64,000 nt of DNA from UBA1046 sp012511325 (GTDB lineage: Bacteria; Bacillota; Clostridia; Saccharofermentanales; DTU023), in assembly GCA_050951925.1 (NCBI GenBank), contig JBMNJZ010000001.1, positions 1,488,001 to 1,552,000 of the forward strand. Reading direction: 5' to 3'. Shown here in pieces: positions 1-8,293 of this stretch (within the stretch, counting starts at the first letter, position 1; each line of letters begins with the position of its first letter). The position numbers were made by a program, and so were the translations under genes. The notes under the pieces were generated by a model that worked only from the letters and a program-made list of their open reading frames with translations, did no database searches and had not been told where the DNA came from.

Positions 1-209
1 GGCTTAATAGTTGTTGCAGGCGATGGCAAGATAATTTGACTTGATGTAGAAATTGCTCCTGGTGTTTCATTACTCTGAGCTTCTTCCAACACGCAAGCTG
101 TCGTAAAGTTGAGCATAAATATCAGAATCAAAACCAGAGCTGTCAGTCTATATGCAGTTCTATATAAATATTGCCACCGAAATAAAGTTTTGGGACTGAA
201 ATTTTTCAT
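1..209 (-). CDS. Lipoprotein, N-terminal part only (runs off the left edge)
   Basis: About 69 codons are visible before the gene leaves the window. The start ATG shares four bases (ATGA) with the stop codon of the ymdB-like gene, which suggests translational coupling. The first 25 residues are basic and polar. A hydrophobic stretch follows (around residues 26-36) and ends in FTTAC, a plausible lipobox with Cys about 39 as the lipidated residue. The next residues are rich in Ser, Thr, Pro and Glu, as in a flexible linker after a lipid anchor. I infer an exported lipoprotein of unknown function; the functional domain lies outside the window. Confidence 0.6.
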   Translation of the reverse strand, partial: MKNFSPKTLFRWQYLYRTAYRLTALVLILIFMLNFTTACVLEEAQSNETPGAISTSSQIILPSPATTIK

Positions 210-1003
210 GATCTAATGTCTTCTAATTTGATATCAAGTCTTTTTATTGATCGCGCTTGACCGCAGCAATGATCTACTTTAATTACTGCTCCCTGAATAT
301 GAACATTACCAGAGTGTAACTTATAAGGTGTTGGCAGATAAGTGCAAAATCGACGTAAAGAATGCTCTCTGTCCATACCAATCACTCCATCAAGACTCCC
401 GGTCATCCCAAGATCCGATATATAGGCGGTACCGGAACCAATTATCCTCTCATCTGCTGTCTGCACATGGGTATGAGTTCCGCATACTGCGGCTACTTTG
501 TCCGCAAGATACCAGGCCATGGCACATTTTTCTGCAGTTGCTTCGGCATGGAAGTCGACAACTGTAATTTGTGGCCTGACTCTGTCTAGCAGATCTTGAA
601 AGTAGCGTTCCATAAAATAGAACGGATTGTCTGCGCCTTGCATAAAAATCTGACCCAATAAATTTATGACTAAGACCTTACCATGATTTCCTTTATGCAC
701 ATAATATCCTTGCCCGGGCCATGATGGTGCACCATTCCAAGGCCGAATCACTTCCGGAAATCTATCTGCATCATCCAGCCAGGACCTCTGTTCCCACGCA
801 TGATTGCCAAGGGTGATTACATCCACTCCGGCATCCTGTAACTCTCTGACAATATTGTCTGTAATGCCTTTACCTCCGGCGGAATTTTCGGCATTGGCTA
901 TACATAGATCAATCATGTATGTCTTCTTATAGGTCGGCAACCAAAATGTCAGAGCATCTCTGCCTTCACGGCCAACAATATCGCCAATCATCAGAATATT
1001 CAT
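206..1003 (-). CDS. ymdB: YmdB-family metallophosphoesterase (putative cyclic-nucleotide phosphodiesterase)
   Basis: The 265-residue protein matches the TIGR00282/YmdB family in length and motifs. Metal ligands are visible in GDIVGREGRDA near the N-terminus, ENSAGG, GNHAWEQ, DFHAEAT, and the GTHTHVQTAD block. Characterised members hydrolyse 2',3'-cyclic or 3',5'-cyclic nucleotides with a di-metal centre in the cytosol, and in Bacillus the protein influences RNase Y and the switch between motility and biofilm. The gene is downstream of rny, which is the usual arrangement. A GGAGG site 5 nt upstream of the ATG supports the start. It overlaps the following lipoprotein start by 4 nt. Confidence 0.88.
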   Translation of the reverse strand: MNILMIGDIVGREGRDALTFWLPTYKKTYMIDLCIANAENSAGGKGITDNIVRELQDAGVDVITLGNHAWEQRSWLDDADRFPEVIRPWNGAPSWPGQGYYVHKGNHGKVLVINLLGQIFMQGADNPFYFMERYFQDLLDRVRPQITVVDFHAEATAEKCAMAWYLADKVAAVCGTHTHVQTADERIIGSGTAYISDLGMTGSLDGVIGMDREHSLRRFCTYLPTPYKLHSGNVHIQGAVIKVDHCCGQARSIKRLDIKLEDIRS

Positions 1004-1140
1004 GCTGTCCTCCGCTAGCTAATTGTATCACAGAATAGTTATGCTTCCGGGCGGATATTGGGGCAATCAAGCAGTTACCAAACTAAATAAACCAGTAGTT
1101 TATGCTTGCTCCTTATGGTTGAAATAGCTTTACTGTAATA

Positions 1141-1181
1141 TAAAATAATAAACCGGACAGGATTTGGTACCTCCTGTCCGG
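1141..1181 (-). terminator. Rho-independent terminator downstream of rny
   Basis: A perfect 10-bp inverted repeat (CCGGACAGGA / TCCTGTCCGG, 1153-1162 and 1172-1181) with a 9-nt loop is followed on the minus strand by a T-rich stretch (TTTATTATTTT). It lies about 70 nt after the rny stop. It may reduce readthrough into ymdB, which would then depend partly on its own promoter. Confidence 0.8.
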
Positions 1182-1249
1182 CATCTTACATCTCTTGAAC
1201 TAATTGCTCGTGCAATTCTTTTGCCTTTCCTATTATGATTCGATCAATA

Positions 1250-2812
1250 CTACTTGGCGTAATCTGCTACCCTGCTTTCACGTATCATATTAATTTTGAT
1301 CTGACCCGGGAAATTAAGCTCCGCTTCGATCTGTTTGGCGATACGATGGGCAATCAAAGGCATCTCATCATCTTTAACCTGATCCGGCAGGACAATAACT
1401 CGTATTTCACGCCCGGCCTGGACAGCATAAGACTTTTCGACACCGGTCATTGAATTAGCAATTTCTTCTAATTTCTCAATGCGCTTGATATAAGTTTCTA
1501 CATTCTCTCTACGTGCACCCGGTCTGGCAGCCGATATGGCATCCGCCGCCGCAACCAAAGAAGCAATCATTGTCGTAGGTTCTTCATCTCCATGATGAGA
1601 TGCGATAGCATTTGTTGTCACTTCATCCAATTTAAGCCTTTTCGCAATATCAACTCCCAATTGGATATGTGAACCCTCCATTTCAAAGTCAACGGCTTTA
1701 CCTATGTCATGCAGCAAACCTGCCCTCTTGGCAGACATTACATCAAGACCCAGTTCTGAAGCCATAATTCCGGCAATTCCGCTTACTTCTACAGAATGCT
1801 GCAGGACGTTCTGACCATAACTGGTGCGATACTTTAAGCGACCAAGTATTTTAACAGCTTCAGGATGGATACCGACGACACCGGATTTAAAGACAGCCTC
1901 CTCACCAGCCTCCTTAATAGATTGGTCGATTTCCTTCTTAGCTTTCTCAACCGTTTCTTCAATCCTGGCAGGATGGATACGTCCATCCTGAACCAGCTTT
2001 TCTATGGCAATTCTGGCTATCTCACGTCGTATCGGATCAAAGCTGGATAAAATCACTGCTTCCGGAGTATCGTCAATAATCAAATCAACTCCGGTCATCG
2101 TTTCGATAGTTCTGATATTTCGACCTTCTCTGCCGATGATCCTGCCTTTCATTTCTTCATTGGGCAAGGCAACAACCGACACCGTTGCATCTGAGACAAA
2201 ATCTGAAGCATATCTTTGGATGGCATTTACTACAATCTCTTTAGCCATCACATTGGCGTTTTCCCTGGTTTCTTCCTCAATTTGACGAAACAGGATTGCC
2301 ATATCATGTTCATACTCCACTCTGGCTTCATCAAGAACCTGTTTCTGAGCTTCTTGTACAGATAATCCGGATATGCGTTCCAGTTCTTCGACTTTACGTT
2401 GTTCAGTCTCCTGTAGCCGCTTTTCCGCTTCCAGCAAATCACATTGCCTTTGCTCAATATCCTGCTCTTTTTGTTCAAGAGCGGAAATCTTACGATCCAG
2501 AGCTTCTTCTTTCTGATCAATCCGGTTTCTCTCTCGCGACAACTCGCTTCTTTTGTCGCGAGCATCTCTCTCCAATTCCGCTTTTGCTTTGTGTACTTCT
2601 TCTTTGGCTTCCAGTAGAAACTCACGTTTCTTGTTCTCGCCTTCTTTGCGTGCCTCTAAGATCAATGCTTTTATGTCCTCAGCAGTTTTTAATTTCTGCT
2701 CTTGTAACGCAATACTCTGTTTACTCAGACCACGTCTGTACCAGGTAATTGTAACAATTGCTATCAGTACAGAGCCTGTAATCAAGCCAATAACTAAATA
2801 TAGCCACTCTAT
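1250..2812 (-). CDS. rny: Ribonuclease Y (start codon probably AUA)
   Basis: RNase Y is the membrane-anchored endonuclease that starts mRNA decay in many Firmicutes. The order is typical: an N-terminal membrane segment, a long charged coiled coil (about residues 35-210), a KH domain with GRIIGREGRNIR, and an HD domain with LLHDIGK. The protein ends in DYAK, much like the Bacillus enzyme. The start is odd. The reading frame is open only back to a TGA at about 2821, and the first canonical start is TTG at 2785, which has no Shine-Dalgarno and would cut the membrane helix to about 15 residues. A GGAGG at 2822-2826 sits 9 nt before an in-frame ATA at 2812. Starting there gives 520 residues and a full helix (WLYLVIGLITGSVLIAIV). 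I therefore place the start at 2812, with 2785 as the conservative alternative. Confidence 0.9.
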   Translation of the reverse strand: MEWLYLVIGLITGSVLIAIVTITWYRRGLSKQSIALQEQKLKTAEDIKALILEARKEGENKKREFLLEAKEEVHKAKAELERDARDKRSELSRERNRIDQKEEALDRKISALEQKEQDIEQRQCDLLEAEKRLQETEQRKVEELERISGLSVQEAQKQVLDEARVEYEHDMAILFRQIEEETRENANVMAKEIVVNAIQRYASDFVSDATVSVVALPNEEMKGRIIGREGRNIRTIETMTGVDLIIDDTPEAVILSSFDPIRREIARIAIEKLVQDGRIHPARIEETVEKAKKEIDQSIKEAGEEAVFKSGVVGIHPEAVKILGRLKYRTSYGQNVLQHSVEVSGIAGIMASELGLDVMSAKRAGLLHDIGKAVDFEMEGSHIQLGVDIAKRLKLDEVTTNAIASHHGDEEPTTMIASLVAAADAISAARPGARRENVETYIKRIEKLEEIANSMTGVEKSYAVQAGREIRVIVLPDQVKDDEMPLIAHRIAKQIEAELNFPGQIKINMIRESRVADYAK

Positions 2813-2829
2813 GTCTAATCACCTCCATA

Positions 2830-3173
2830 ATTAATTTTTCAAGTTGCGAGTTAAAACATAAGCAACGCCTCGCTGAGGCGCTGTGAATACTATTCAATAT
2901 TTTATAGATAAAAGTGCATATCTGTCAATTTATTCAATAAGTATGTCCTAAACTTTAGTCGTCAAATTATTTTGTAGGCTTTTATATATAATGTATTATG
3001 TTTAATAGCACTCTGCCGGAAATCAATAAGACTTATAATCAGTATTGTTGCAACTCCCCGTCAAAGTGGCGCTACAATTCTGTTGATAAATGATAAAGAG
3101 TATGCATATTTTAAAACTAAAAGAGTAATATTGGACAATCTGGCTTAGGATAAATAAACAGAAGTAGAATAAA
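2830..3173. other. Divergent intergenic region between rny and the pseudouridine synthase
   Basis: This 344-bp AT-rich gap separates two divergent genes. It contains a clear promoter towards rny (listed separately) and a short perfect hairpin, CGCCTC-GCT-GAGGCG (2866-2880), in the predicted rny leader. On the plus strand a TATAAT-like box lies near 2990, but I could not pair it with a convincing -35 element. I see no gene in the gap. Confidence 0.6.
2901..2928 (-). promoter_or_regulatory. Sigma-A-type promoter for rny
   Basis: On the minus strand TTGACA (2928-2923) is separated by 16 nt from TATAAA (2906-2901). This is near consensus for the housekeeping sigma factor. Transcription would start near 2894, giving a leader of about 80 nt that includes the hairpin at 2866-2880 and the GGAGG at 2822-2826. 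Confidence 0.7.
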
Positions 3174-4142
3174 ATGATTTTCACTTGGAAGTGCAAGGAT
3201 GTAGATGATCAGAAAACCGTCCGTCAAATTTTAACTCAGGCCGGCTTCTCTAACAGATTGCTGAAAAAAATCCGACGATTGGGCAGTATCACCAGCAACG
3301 GCCGTTCCCTGCGCCTGATTGACCGCATAAGCTCAGGAGAAATTCTGTTGATTATCTTGCCCGAACCCCAGGATCAAACTGCCTTACGACAAGACCCTGA
3401 ATTAGATATTATCTATCTTGACGACTGGTATGTCGCCATCAATAAAAAACCTGGTCAGGTCATTCATCCGACGGCAACTCATAATACAGGAACCATTACT
3501 GATCGCCTTTCAGCTACTCCCTTACATCCAATCCTCAGACTTGACCGTGAAACAAGCGGTGTGATTCTGATCGCCAGAATGGCCTTTGCACATCATTTTA
3601 CATCAACCAGAAGAATGAAAAAAATTTATCTTGGCCTGGTGCATGGTCGTTTTTCCCCTTCTCACGGCACTCTCACCGGATCTGTCAAACGCAGTGAAGA
3701 TAGCTTTATGCGACGAGTAATCAGTCCTGACGGTAAGGAAGCCGTCACTCTTTATCGAGAGATTGCCTACTCATCTGATGCCAATGTTTCATTGGTGTAC
3801 TTTGAACTGTTAACCGGGCGTACTCATCAGATCAGACTGCATTGCTTATGGCATGCTCATCCTCTGGTTGGTGACACTATGTACGGCCTACAGCAATTAA
3901 AACAAATTACTGCTGAGCAGGACTATGTAAGACCGGATCTTCTGCCGGAAGCATTGGTTCTGTGCCGGCCGGAGCAGATGATCCCGGATAATATGGTAAA
4001 TCGCCATGCTCTGCATGCTTCTCATCTGGAGTTCGAGCATGTCGCTTCCCGCCAAACTATCACCATCAATGCGGATCTAACACCTGATCTAAATAATTTG
4101 TTCAAACAACTAAATATTGCCACTGCCATCAACTGCAACTAA
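3174..4142 (+). CDS. RluA-family rRNA/tRNA pseudouridine synthase
   Basis: The 322-residue protein has an N-terminal S4-like RNA-binding region (about residues 8-60). The RluA/RluC/RluD catalytic domain follows, with the signature RLDRETSG around residue 123; its Asp is the nucleophile that isomerises uridine. TGRTHQIRLH is the second conserved family block. The protein acts in the cytosol on structured RNA; I cannot tell the target (23S rRNA or tRNA). The ribosome binding site is weak. The gene is convergent with the thiZ-like gene, and the two stop codons overlap on CTAA (4139-4142), so there is no room for a separate terminator. Confidence 0.9.
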   Translation: MIFTWKCKDVDDQKTVRQILTQAGFSNRLLKKIRRLGSITSNGRSLRLIDRISSGEILLIILPEPQDQTALRQDPELDIIYLDDWYVAINKKPGQVIHPTATHNTGTITDRLSATPLHPILRLDRETSGVILIARMAFAHHFTSTRRMKKIYLGLVHGRFSPSHGTLTGSVKRSEDSFMRRVISPDGKEAVTLYREIAYSSDANVSLVYFELLTGRTHQIRLHCLWHAHPLVGDTMYGLQQLKQITAEQDYVRPDLLPEALVLCRPEQMIPDNMVNRHALHASHLEFEHVASRQTITINADLTPDLNNLFKQLNIATAINCN

Positions 4143-4945
4143 GCCCCGAACGGTGTGTAAAGCAATTCCCTGATTTGTTGTTTAAGCCCGGGGTCTTGAC
4201 GATATCTGATCTGGAATTCTGATCCCGCTGCACACTTAGTTTCGTTATGTTCTCCCGATATTGGAACCACAGAATCTATCAGATTGATCGGCGCGTGGAG
4301 AGCGGCCGGACGGTTAGAAGACAGAACATGAATCGTGTCAGCTAAAGCTATAGCTTCTTCAACATCATGAGTTATTAATAAAATAGTCAGCTTCAGTTCA
4401 TTATGGATATTTTTAAGCCATTTCTGCATATTCTCTCTAGTAATCGCATCAATACCGGCGAAAGGTTCATCAAGCAGCATTATTGTGCCAGCGTGCAGAT
4501 AGGTTCGCAATAACGCAGCCCGTTGTCTTTCTCCGCCAGACAGTTGAGCCGGCCAGCTTCTTTCCAGCCCCTTCAGCCCAAAAGCGGGCAGATGAAGCAA
4601 AACTCTCTGCTCAGCCTCCCGACGTGCAATACCACGGATAATTAGCGGCAGCGAAATATTGTCAATAATGCGTTTCCAGGGCAAAAGCAAATCTTTCTGC
4701 ATCATATACCCTATAGTTTCATTCACTTCAACTAAACCAAGATCCGGTTGATCAAGGCCCGCCAGTATATTAAACAAAGTTGTCTTGCCACTTCCGGACA
4801 AGCCCAGTACAGCGGCAAATTCGCCTCGCTTCAGTTCCAGGTTTATATCCCGCAAAACCCACGAATCATGCTTAAAGGCTCGTCCCAGTCCCGTGGCTCT
4901 CAATACAATATTTTGTTCTCGATTGTGATTACGGTAAATAGTCAT
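4139..4945 (-). CDS. thiZ: ThiZ-like ABC transporter ATP-binding protein
   Basis: This 268-residue ATPase is of the SsuB/TauB/ThiZ class. It shows Walker A (GLSGSGKTT), a Q-loop (MMQKDLLLPW, typical of this class), signature LSGGERQR, Walker B (IMLLDEPFAGID) and the switch histidine (LITHDVEEA). It is the last gene of a permease-binding protein-ATPase unit behind a TPP riboswitch. The likely cargo is therefore a thiamine pyrimidine precursor such as an HMP derivative. It overlaps the end of the binding-protein gene by 17 nt. The substrate is inferred from the riboswitch and the partner, not from this protein. Confidence 0.88.
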   Translation of the reverse strand: MTIYRNHNREQNIVLRATGLGRAFKHDSWVLRDINLELKRGEFAAVLGLSGSGKTTLFNILAGLDQPDLGLVEVNETIGYMMQKDLLLPWKRIIDNISLPLIIRGIARREAEQRVLLHLPAFGLKGLERSWPAQLSGGERQRAALLRTYLHAGTIMLLDEPFAGIDAITRENMQKWLKNIHNELKLTILLITHDVEEAIALADTIHVLSSNRPAALHAPINLIDSVVPISGEHNETKCAAGSEFQIRYRQDPGLKQQIRELLYTPFGA

Positions 4946-6053
4946 TTGTAAATGCCTGCGCCGGGTCTAAATCACTTTCCAGCACTCCATGTTCCAGCAT
5001 CCAGTCTTTGAATTCAGACCATTTCTCAAATTTCATTGTGCCCCAGATAGATGCACCATCAACATACTTCGTACTTAGCCACTTTTGGCTCGCTGATACT
5101 AGTTCTCTGTCAAGTTCGGGCGCCATCTCCAGAACAGCTTCCACCGCTTTATCAGGATTCTCAATTGCAAGGGAATAGCCCTTGGCCGTCGCCCGCAGGA
5201 AGCGTCTGATCAGCTCCGGATTATTTTTAATTACAGTTTCATTGGTAATTATTGTCGGCGAATAAAAGTCCAGCCGAGAATCAATATCCTGCAGAAGAAT
5301 AAAATTGATGGGGTAGTCCTGTAATTCACAATTAATACCATCCCAACCCCAATAAATCCAGGCAAAGTCAGCTTCAGACTCCATCGCGGCGATATAATTG
5401 TTTGCCGACTGATTGATAATATTTATTTTGGCAAAATCGGCCTTATCTTTTGCCATCAAAGTCTTAATAAAAGCCAGCTCTAATTCTGTGCCCCAGCCGC
5501 TGTAGGTTTTATTCTCAAAATCATGAGGAGTTTTAATCCCTCTTCCCACCGGAGAAGCAAACCCGGAAGTATTACTCTGCAGAATAGCTGCCACTGATAC
5601 AATCGGGATTTTTGCCTCTGAAGATCTGGCCTGTAAAACCTGCTCCTGACTGGCAATGCCAAAAGAGGCGCTTCCCGTAGCAACCATCTCAATAAAATTC
5701 ATATCAGATTCTTGGAAATCCACATCCAGGCCCTTTTCAGCATAGAAACCCTGCTGTTGTGCAAGAAATAGCCCCGAGTGATTAGTGTTGGGAGTCCAAT
5801 CCAAGGCAAAAGTAATTCTATCCAGTTGCGTACTTGCAAACCCCGTTTCCGTATCATTTCCCAGTACAGCAGACTCATACTCCGGTTCTCGCTTACTAAC
5901 GGATTCCGTCTGCAAATAGTCGCTGACACCCTCTAGGTCATGGCTCAATCGAGTATCGAACAGCTGCTGATTATTTTGTCCCTGACAGGAAACAGCAGAT
6001 ACTATCAATACAAAAGCAATCAATATAGTCCAAATGACTCTTGTGATTTTCAT
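4929..6053 (-). CDS. thiY: ThiY-like substrate-binding lipoprotein (NMT1/THI5-like)
   Basis: The protein has 374 residues. It begins with a hydrophobic signal ending in SAVSC, a plausible lipobox, so the mature protein would be lipid-anchored outside the membrane. A Gln/Ser-rich linker leads to the NMT1/THI5-like periplasmic-binding domain. Family marks are FALDWTPNTNHSGLFLA at the start of the domain, GFYAEKGLDV, and the GWGTELELA segment. The family binds formylaminopyrimidine or HMP-type thiamine precursors; riboflavin-binding relatives exist, but the upstream TPP riboswitch favours thiamine salvage. Its start overlaps the permease stop by 4 nt (ATGA). Confidence 0.87.
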   Translation of the reverse strand: MKITRVIWTILIAFVLIVSAVSCQGQNNQQLFDTRLSHDLEGVSDYLQTESVSKREPEYESAVLGNDTETGFASTQLDRITFALDWTPNTNHSGLFLAQQQGFYAEKGLDVDFQESDMNFIEMVATGSASFGIASQEQVLQARSSEAKIPIVSVAAILQSNTSGFASPVGRGIKTPHDFENKTYSGWGTELELAFIKTLMAKDKADFAKINIINQSANNYIAAMESEADFAWIYWGWDGINCELQDYPINFILLQDIDSRLDFYSPTIITNETVIKNNPELIRRFLRATAKGYSLAIENPDKAVEAVLEMAPELDRELVSASQKWLSTKYVDGASIWGTMKFEKWSEFKDWMLEHGVLESDLDPAQAFTNDYLP

Positions 6054-6829
6054 TCGTCTCTCCTTGAATTAAAGGTTGTTACTTTTCGCCAGGGCATTGC
6101 CAGGCGCTCAACAACAATTACAAAATAGTAAAATAAAAGACTCATTATTATTATCAAAATGATTGAGGCGAACATGCGATCAAAGTTGTATGATCTCTTT
6201 GTCCTCAGCATATATATGCCCAGGCCGGACATACCGCCGGACCACTCAGCCAGAACCGCTGCCATCACACAATAAGTGGCAGAAATTCGTATGCCGGAAA
6301 ACAGATGAACCAGGCTTGACGGAAACTTTACATGGCGAAGAATTTCCCACTTATTGGCACCAAGAGAACGCATTAAATTAATAAGATCCCTGTCAACAGT
6401 TGAAAGGCCCTGTAGCAGATTGATAGCAACCGGGAAGAAACAGACCAGCAAAACCACAATCAGTCTCGGTACCGCCCCATATCCAAACATCAGGACAATA
6501 ACAGGGGTAATTATCATAGTGGGAATAGTCTGTGTGACAACCAACAAGGGATATAGGGCACGATAAACTAGAGAAAAAGCATCCATTATCAAAGCAATTG
6601 CTATTCCCAGAATGATGCTTAACATAAAACCCAAGGCCGCAATTGTCAGAGTTTCCCGACAATGATGCCAGAGAATTTCTCTGTATATAATAAGTGCTGA
6701 AAATACGGACGCTGGTGCTGGCAATACGAAAGAGCGAATAATTTTTGCCATAGAAAGAACTTGCAACAAGCCGAGCAATATCGTCACCATAATCAATGTG
6801 GGAATAGTTTTTCGGAACCTGGACCACAT
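6050..6829 (-). CDS. thiX: ThiX-like ABC transporter permease
   Basis: This 259-residue membrane protein has about six hydrophobic segments and the binding-protein-dependent permease fold. The EAA-type coupling loop is visible as LMRSLGANKWEILRHVKFPSS, which contacts the ATPase. It resembles SsuC/TauC/ThiX permeases. It is the first gene after the TPP riboswitch and attenuator, so it and the two downstream genes should be expressed when thiamine pyrophosphate is scarce. An AAGGA sequence about 12 nt before the ATG is a weak ribosome binding site. Confidence 0.87.
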   Translation of the reverse strand: MWSRFRKTIPTLIMVTILLGLLQVLSMAKIIRSFVLPAPASVFSALIIYREILWHHCRETLTIAALGFMLSIILGIAIALIMDAFSLVYRALYPLLVVTQTIPTMIITPVIVLMFGYGAVPRLIVVLLVCFFPVAINLLQGLSTVDRDLINLMRSLGANKWEILRHVKFPSSLVHLFSGIRISATYCVMAAVLAEWSGGMSGLGIYMLRTKRSYNFDRMFASIILIIIMSLLFYYFVIVVERLAMPWRKVTTFNSRRDE

Positions 6830-6950
6830 TCAACTATGCCATCCTTGATTTAAACAAGATATCAATCTCAATCCACTGCTCACATATCGGCATCCAAGCC
6901 AACAGCACGCGCAGGCTGACTGATAGCAATATCTGAGAAATTATGAACAT

Positions 6951-6977
6951 GAAAAAACCTCCTACATGGCGGAGGTC
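6951..6977 (-). terminator. Riboswitch-controlled terminator (attenuator) before thiX
   Basis: On the minus strand ACCTCC and GGAGGT form a 6-bp stem (6976-6971 with 6962-6957) around an 8-nt loop, followed at once by six T residues. It lies about 20 nt after the TPP aptamer and 120 nt before thiX, the expected position for an expression-platform terminator. Confidence 0.82.
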
Positions 6978-6997
6978 AAGCAAAGATCTTAACTATC

Positions 6998-7078
6998 TGT
7001 TCTCCCTCCGCCGGCATTATCCGGTTCAGGTTCTAGGGTCGACTACAGTCCTCTCAGCTATTAAAGCTCCCCTGAACA
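6998..7078 (-). promoter_or_regulatory. TPP (THI-element) riboswitch
   Basis: The minus strand contains the conserved thi-box blocks in order: GGGG, GCTGAGA, a variable arm, ACCTGAACCGGATAATGCC, and GGAGGGA. The closing stem P1 pairs TGTTC (7078-7074) with GAACA (7002-6998). TPP-bound aptamers of this class stop expression, here by transcription termination at the hairpin 20 nt downstream. The controlled operon is the thiXYZ-like transporter. Confidence 0.95.
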
Positions 7079-7084
7079 ATAATT

Positions 7085-7114
7085 ATTATACTGGAACAGT
7101 CCTATTCATTGCAA
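7085..7114 (-). promoter_or_regulatory. Promoter of the TPP-riboswitch operon
   Basis: TTGCAA (7114-7109) and TATAAT (7090-7085) are separated by 18 nt on the minus strand. The start point would fall a few bases before the aptamer's P1 stem, as expected for a riboswitch leader. Confidence 0.7.
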
Positions 7115-7251
7115 GCACGCGGGACAGCATATATCTATTATGCTTTTTTCGAAGGCACTTTGGGTCGTCCCGGATCAACTTGGCCATCCTAAGCAACGAA
7201 ATTGACTTTGAACGGATAAGCATTCACATCTAGTTTATGTCGTAAATCCTG

Positions 7252-8160
7252 TTATTGCTCCATATCCAAGAGTCGTGATTCAATAACCCGATCCGTACTG
7301 AAGTTTTCCAATTGCAAATAGTAACTAGCAACATCAATAAGAGCTTCCAAAGGGGATAGACCTACTATTTCACTACCCACCACAGCAACACCATAGCGTC
7401 TCGCTTCAGAGCGGATCAGCTCCATAACCTGATACAAGCTACTTTTAGTATAATCAGTCAAATTCATCGAAACCTGGACAATATTTCTTTGCTTGAGAGC
7501 AACTCCCATAGCTTTGACAAAACGAAGTCCTCCGCCTATATATCGCACTTTTCGAGCAATTTCATCAGCAATCTTCAATTCTGAAGTACCTAAATTAATA
7601 TTGTAGGCAATTAAGGGCTCCCTGGCACCTATAGCAGTTACACCTGCTGTTTCATGCGGCCGGGCAGGTCCAAAATCAGGTTTCCAGACATCGGCTAACA
7701 TTTTTTCTTTCATACCCTCAAATTCACCTTTGCGAATTTTGGCCAAATTTTCTCTCTCCGGACTGGTTGCCGATTTCCCATAGAGGAAAACCGGTATCTT
7801 GTAATCTGCAGCGACAATTTCTGCAACCTCACGTGCAAGCTTAATACAAATTCCCATATCTGAGTTTCTGATCGGCACAAAAGGACAGACATCAGTGGCT
7901 CCCATTCTGGGATGAGCACCACGATGAACTCTAAGATCTATTTCCTGCTGAGCAAGGCCAATCACGCAAGGAACAGCGCGTTTAAGTCCCTCATAGCTTC
8001 CGATAACAGTAACAACAGCCCGATTGTGATCAGCGTCAAGATGGCAGTCTAAGACTCTAATATGTTCATCCTGATAGAAAGGAGCAATTATTCTCTGCAA
8101 TTTTACAGAGTCCTTCCCCTCACTAAAGTTGGGAATACACTCAATCACCTGCGAAAACAT
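7252..8160 (-). CDS. ftcD: Glutamate formimidoyltransferase
   Basis: The 302-residue protein corresponds to the formiminotransferase domain alone, without the cyclodeaminase domain fused to it in animals. Conserved blocks include IECIPNFSEG at the N-terminus, DADHNRAVVT, and HPRMGATDVCPFVP, which carries the active-site histidine region. The enzyme moves the formimino group from N-formiminoglutamate to tetrahydrofolate in histidine breakdown. The other histidine-degradation genes are not in the window, so a broader one-carbon role is possible. A GGAGG lies 6 nt before the ATG. It is the last gene of the long minus-strand run, 133 nt after deoD. Confidence 0.9.
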   Translation of the reverse strand: MFSQVIECIPNFSEGKDSVKLQRIIAPFYQDEHIRVLDCHLDADHNRAVVTVIGSYEGLKRAVPCVIGLAQQEIDLRVHRGAHPRMGATDVCPFVPIRNSDMGICIKLAREVAEIVAADYKIPVFLYGKSATSPERENLAKIRKGEFEGMKEKMLADVWKPDFGPARPHETAGVTAIGAREPLIAYNINLGTSELKIADEIARKVRYIGGGLRFVKAMGVALKQRNIVQVSMNLTDYTKSSLYQVMELIRSEARRYGVAVVGSEIVGLSPLEALIDVASYYLQLENFSTDRVIESRLLDMEQ

Positions 8161-8293
8161 ATTGTCCCTCCATCATTAGCTTCAATCTGCTGCTTTCGTT
8201 ATCTGTCGCATTTCCTAACAAAAACCGGAGTCTGAAATCATTCATTCGAGCTTATTAATTATTATTAATAGCTAGATAATTTTAATTAACGGC

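Noticed and set aside
1182..1265. Open +1-frame stretch after the rny stop, suggesting a frameshifted longer RNase Y
   Set aside because: The annotated C-terminus (DYAK) already matches the family end, so no frameshift is needed.
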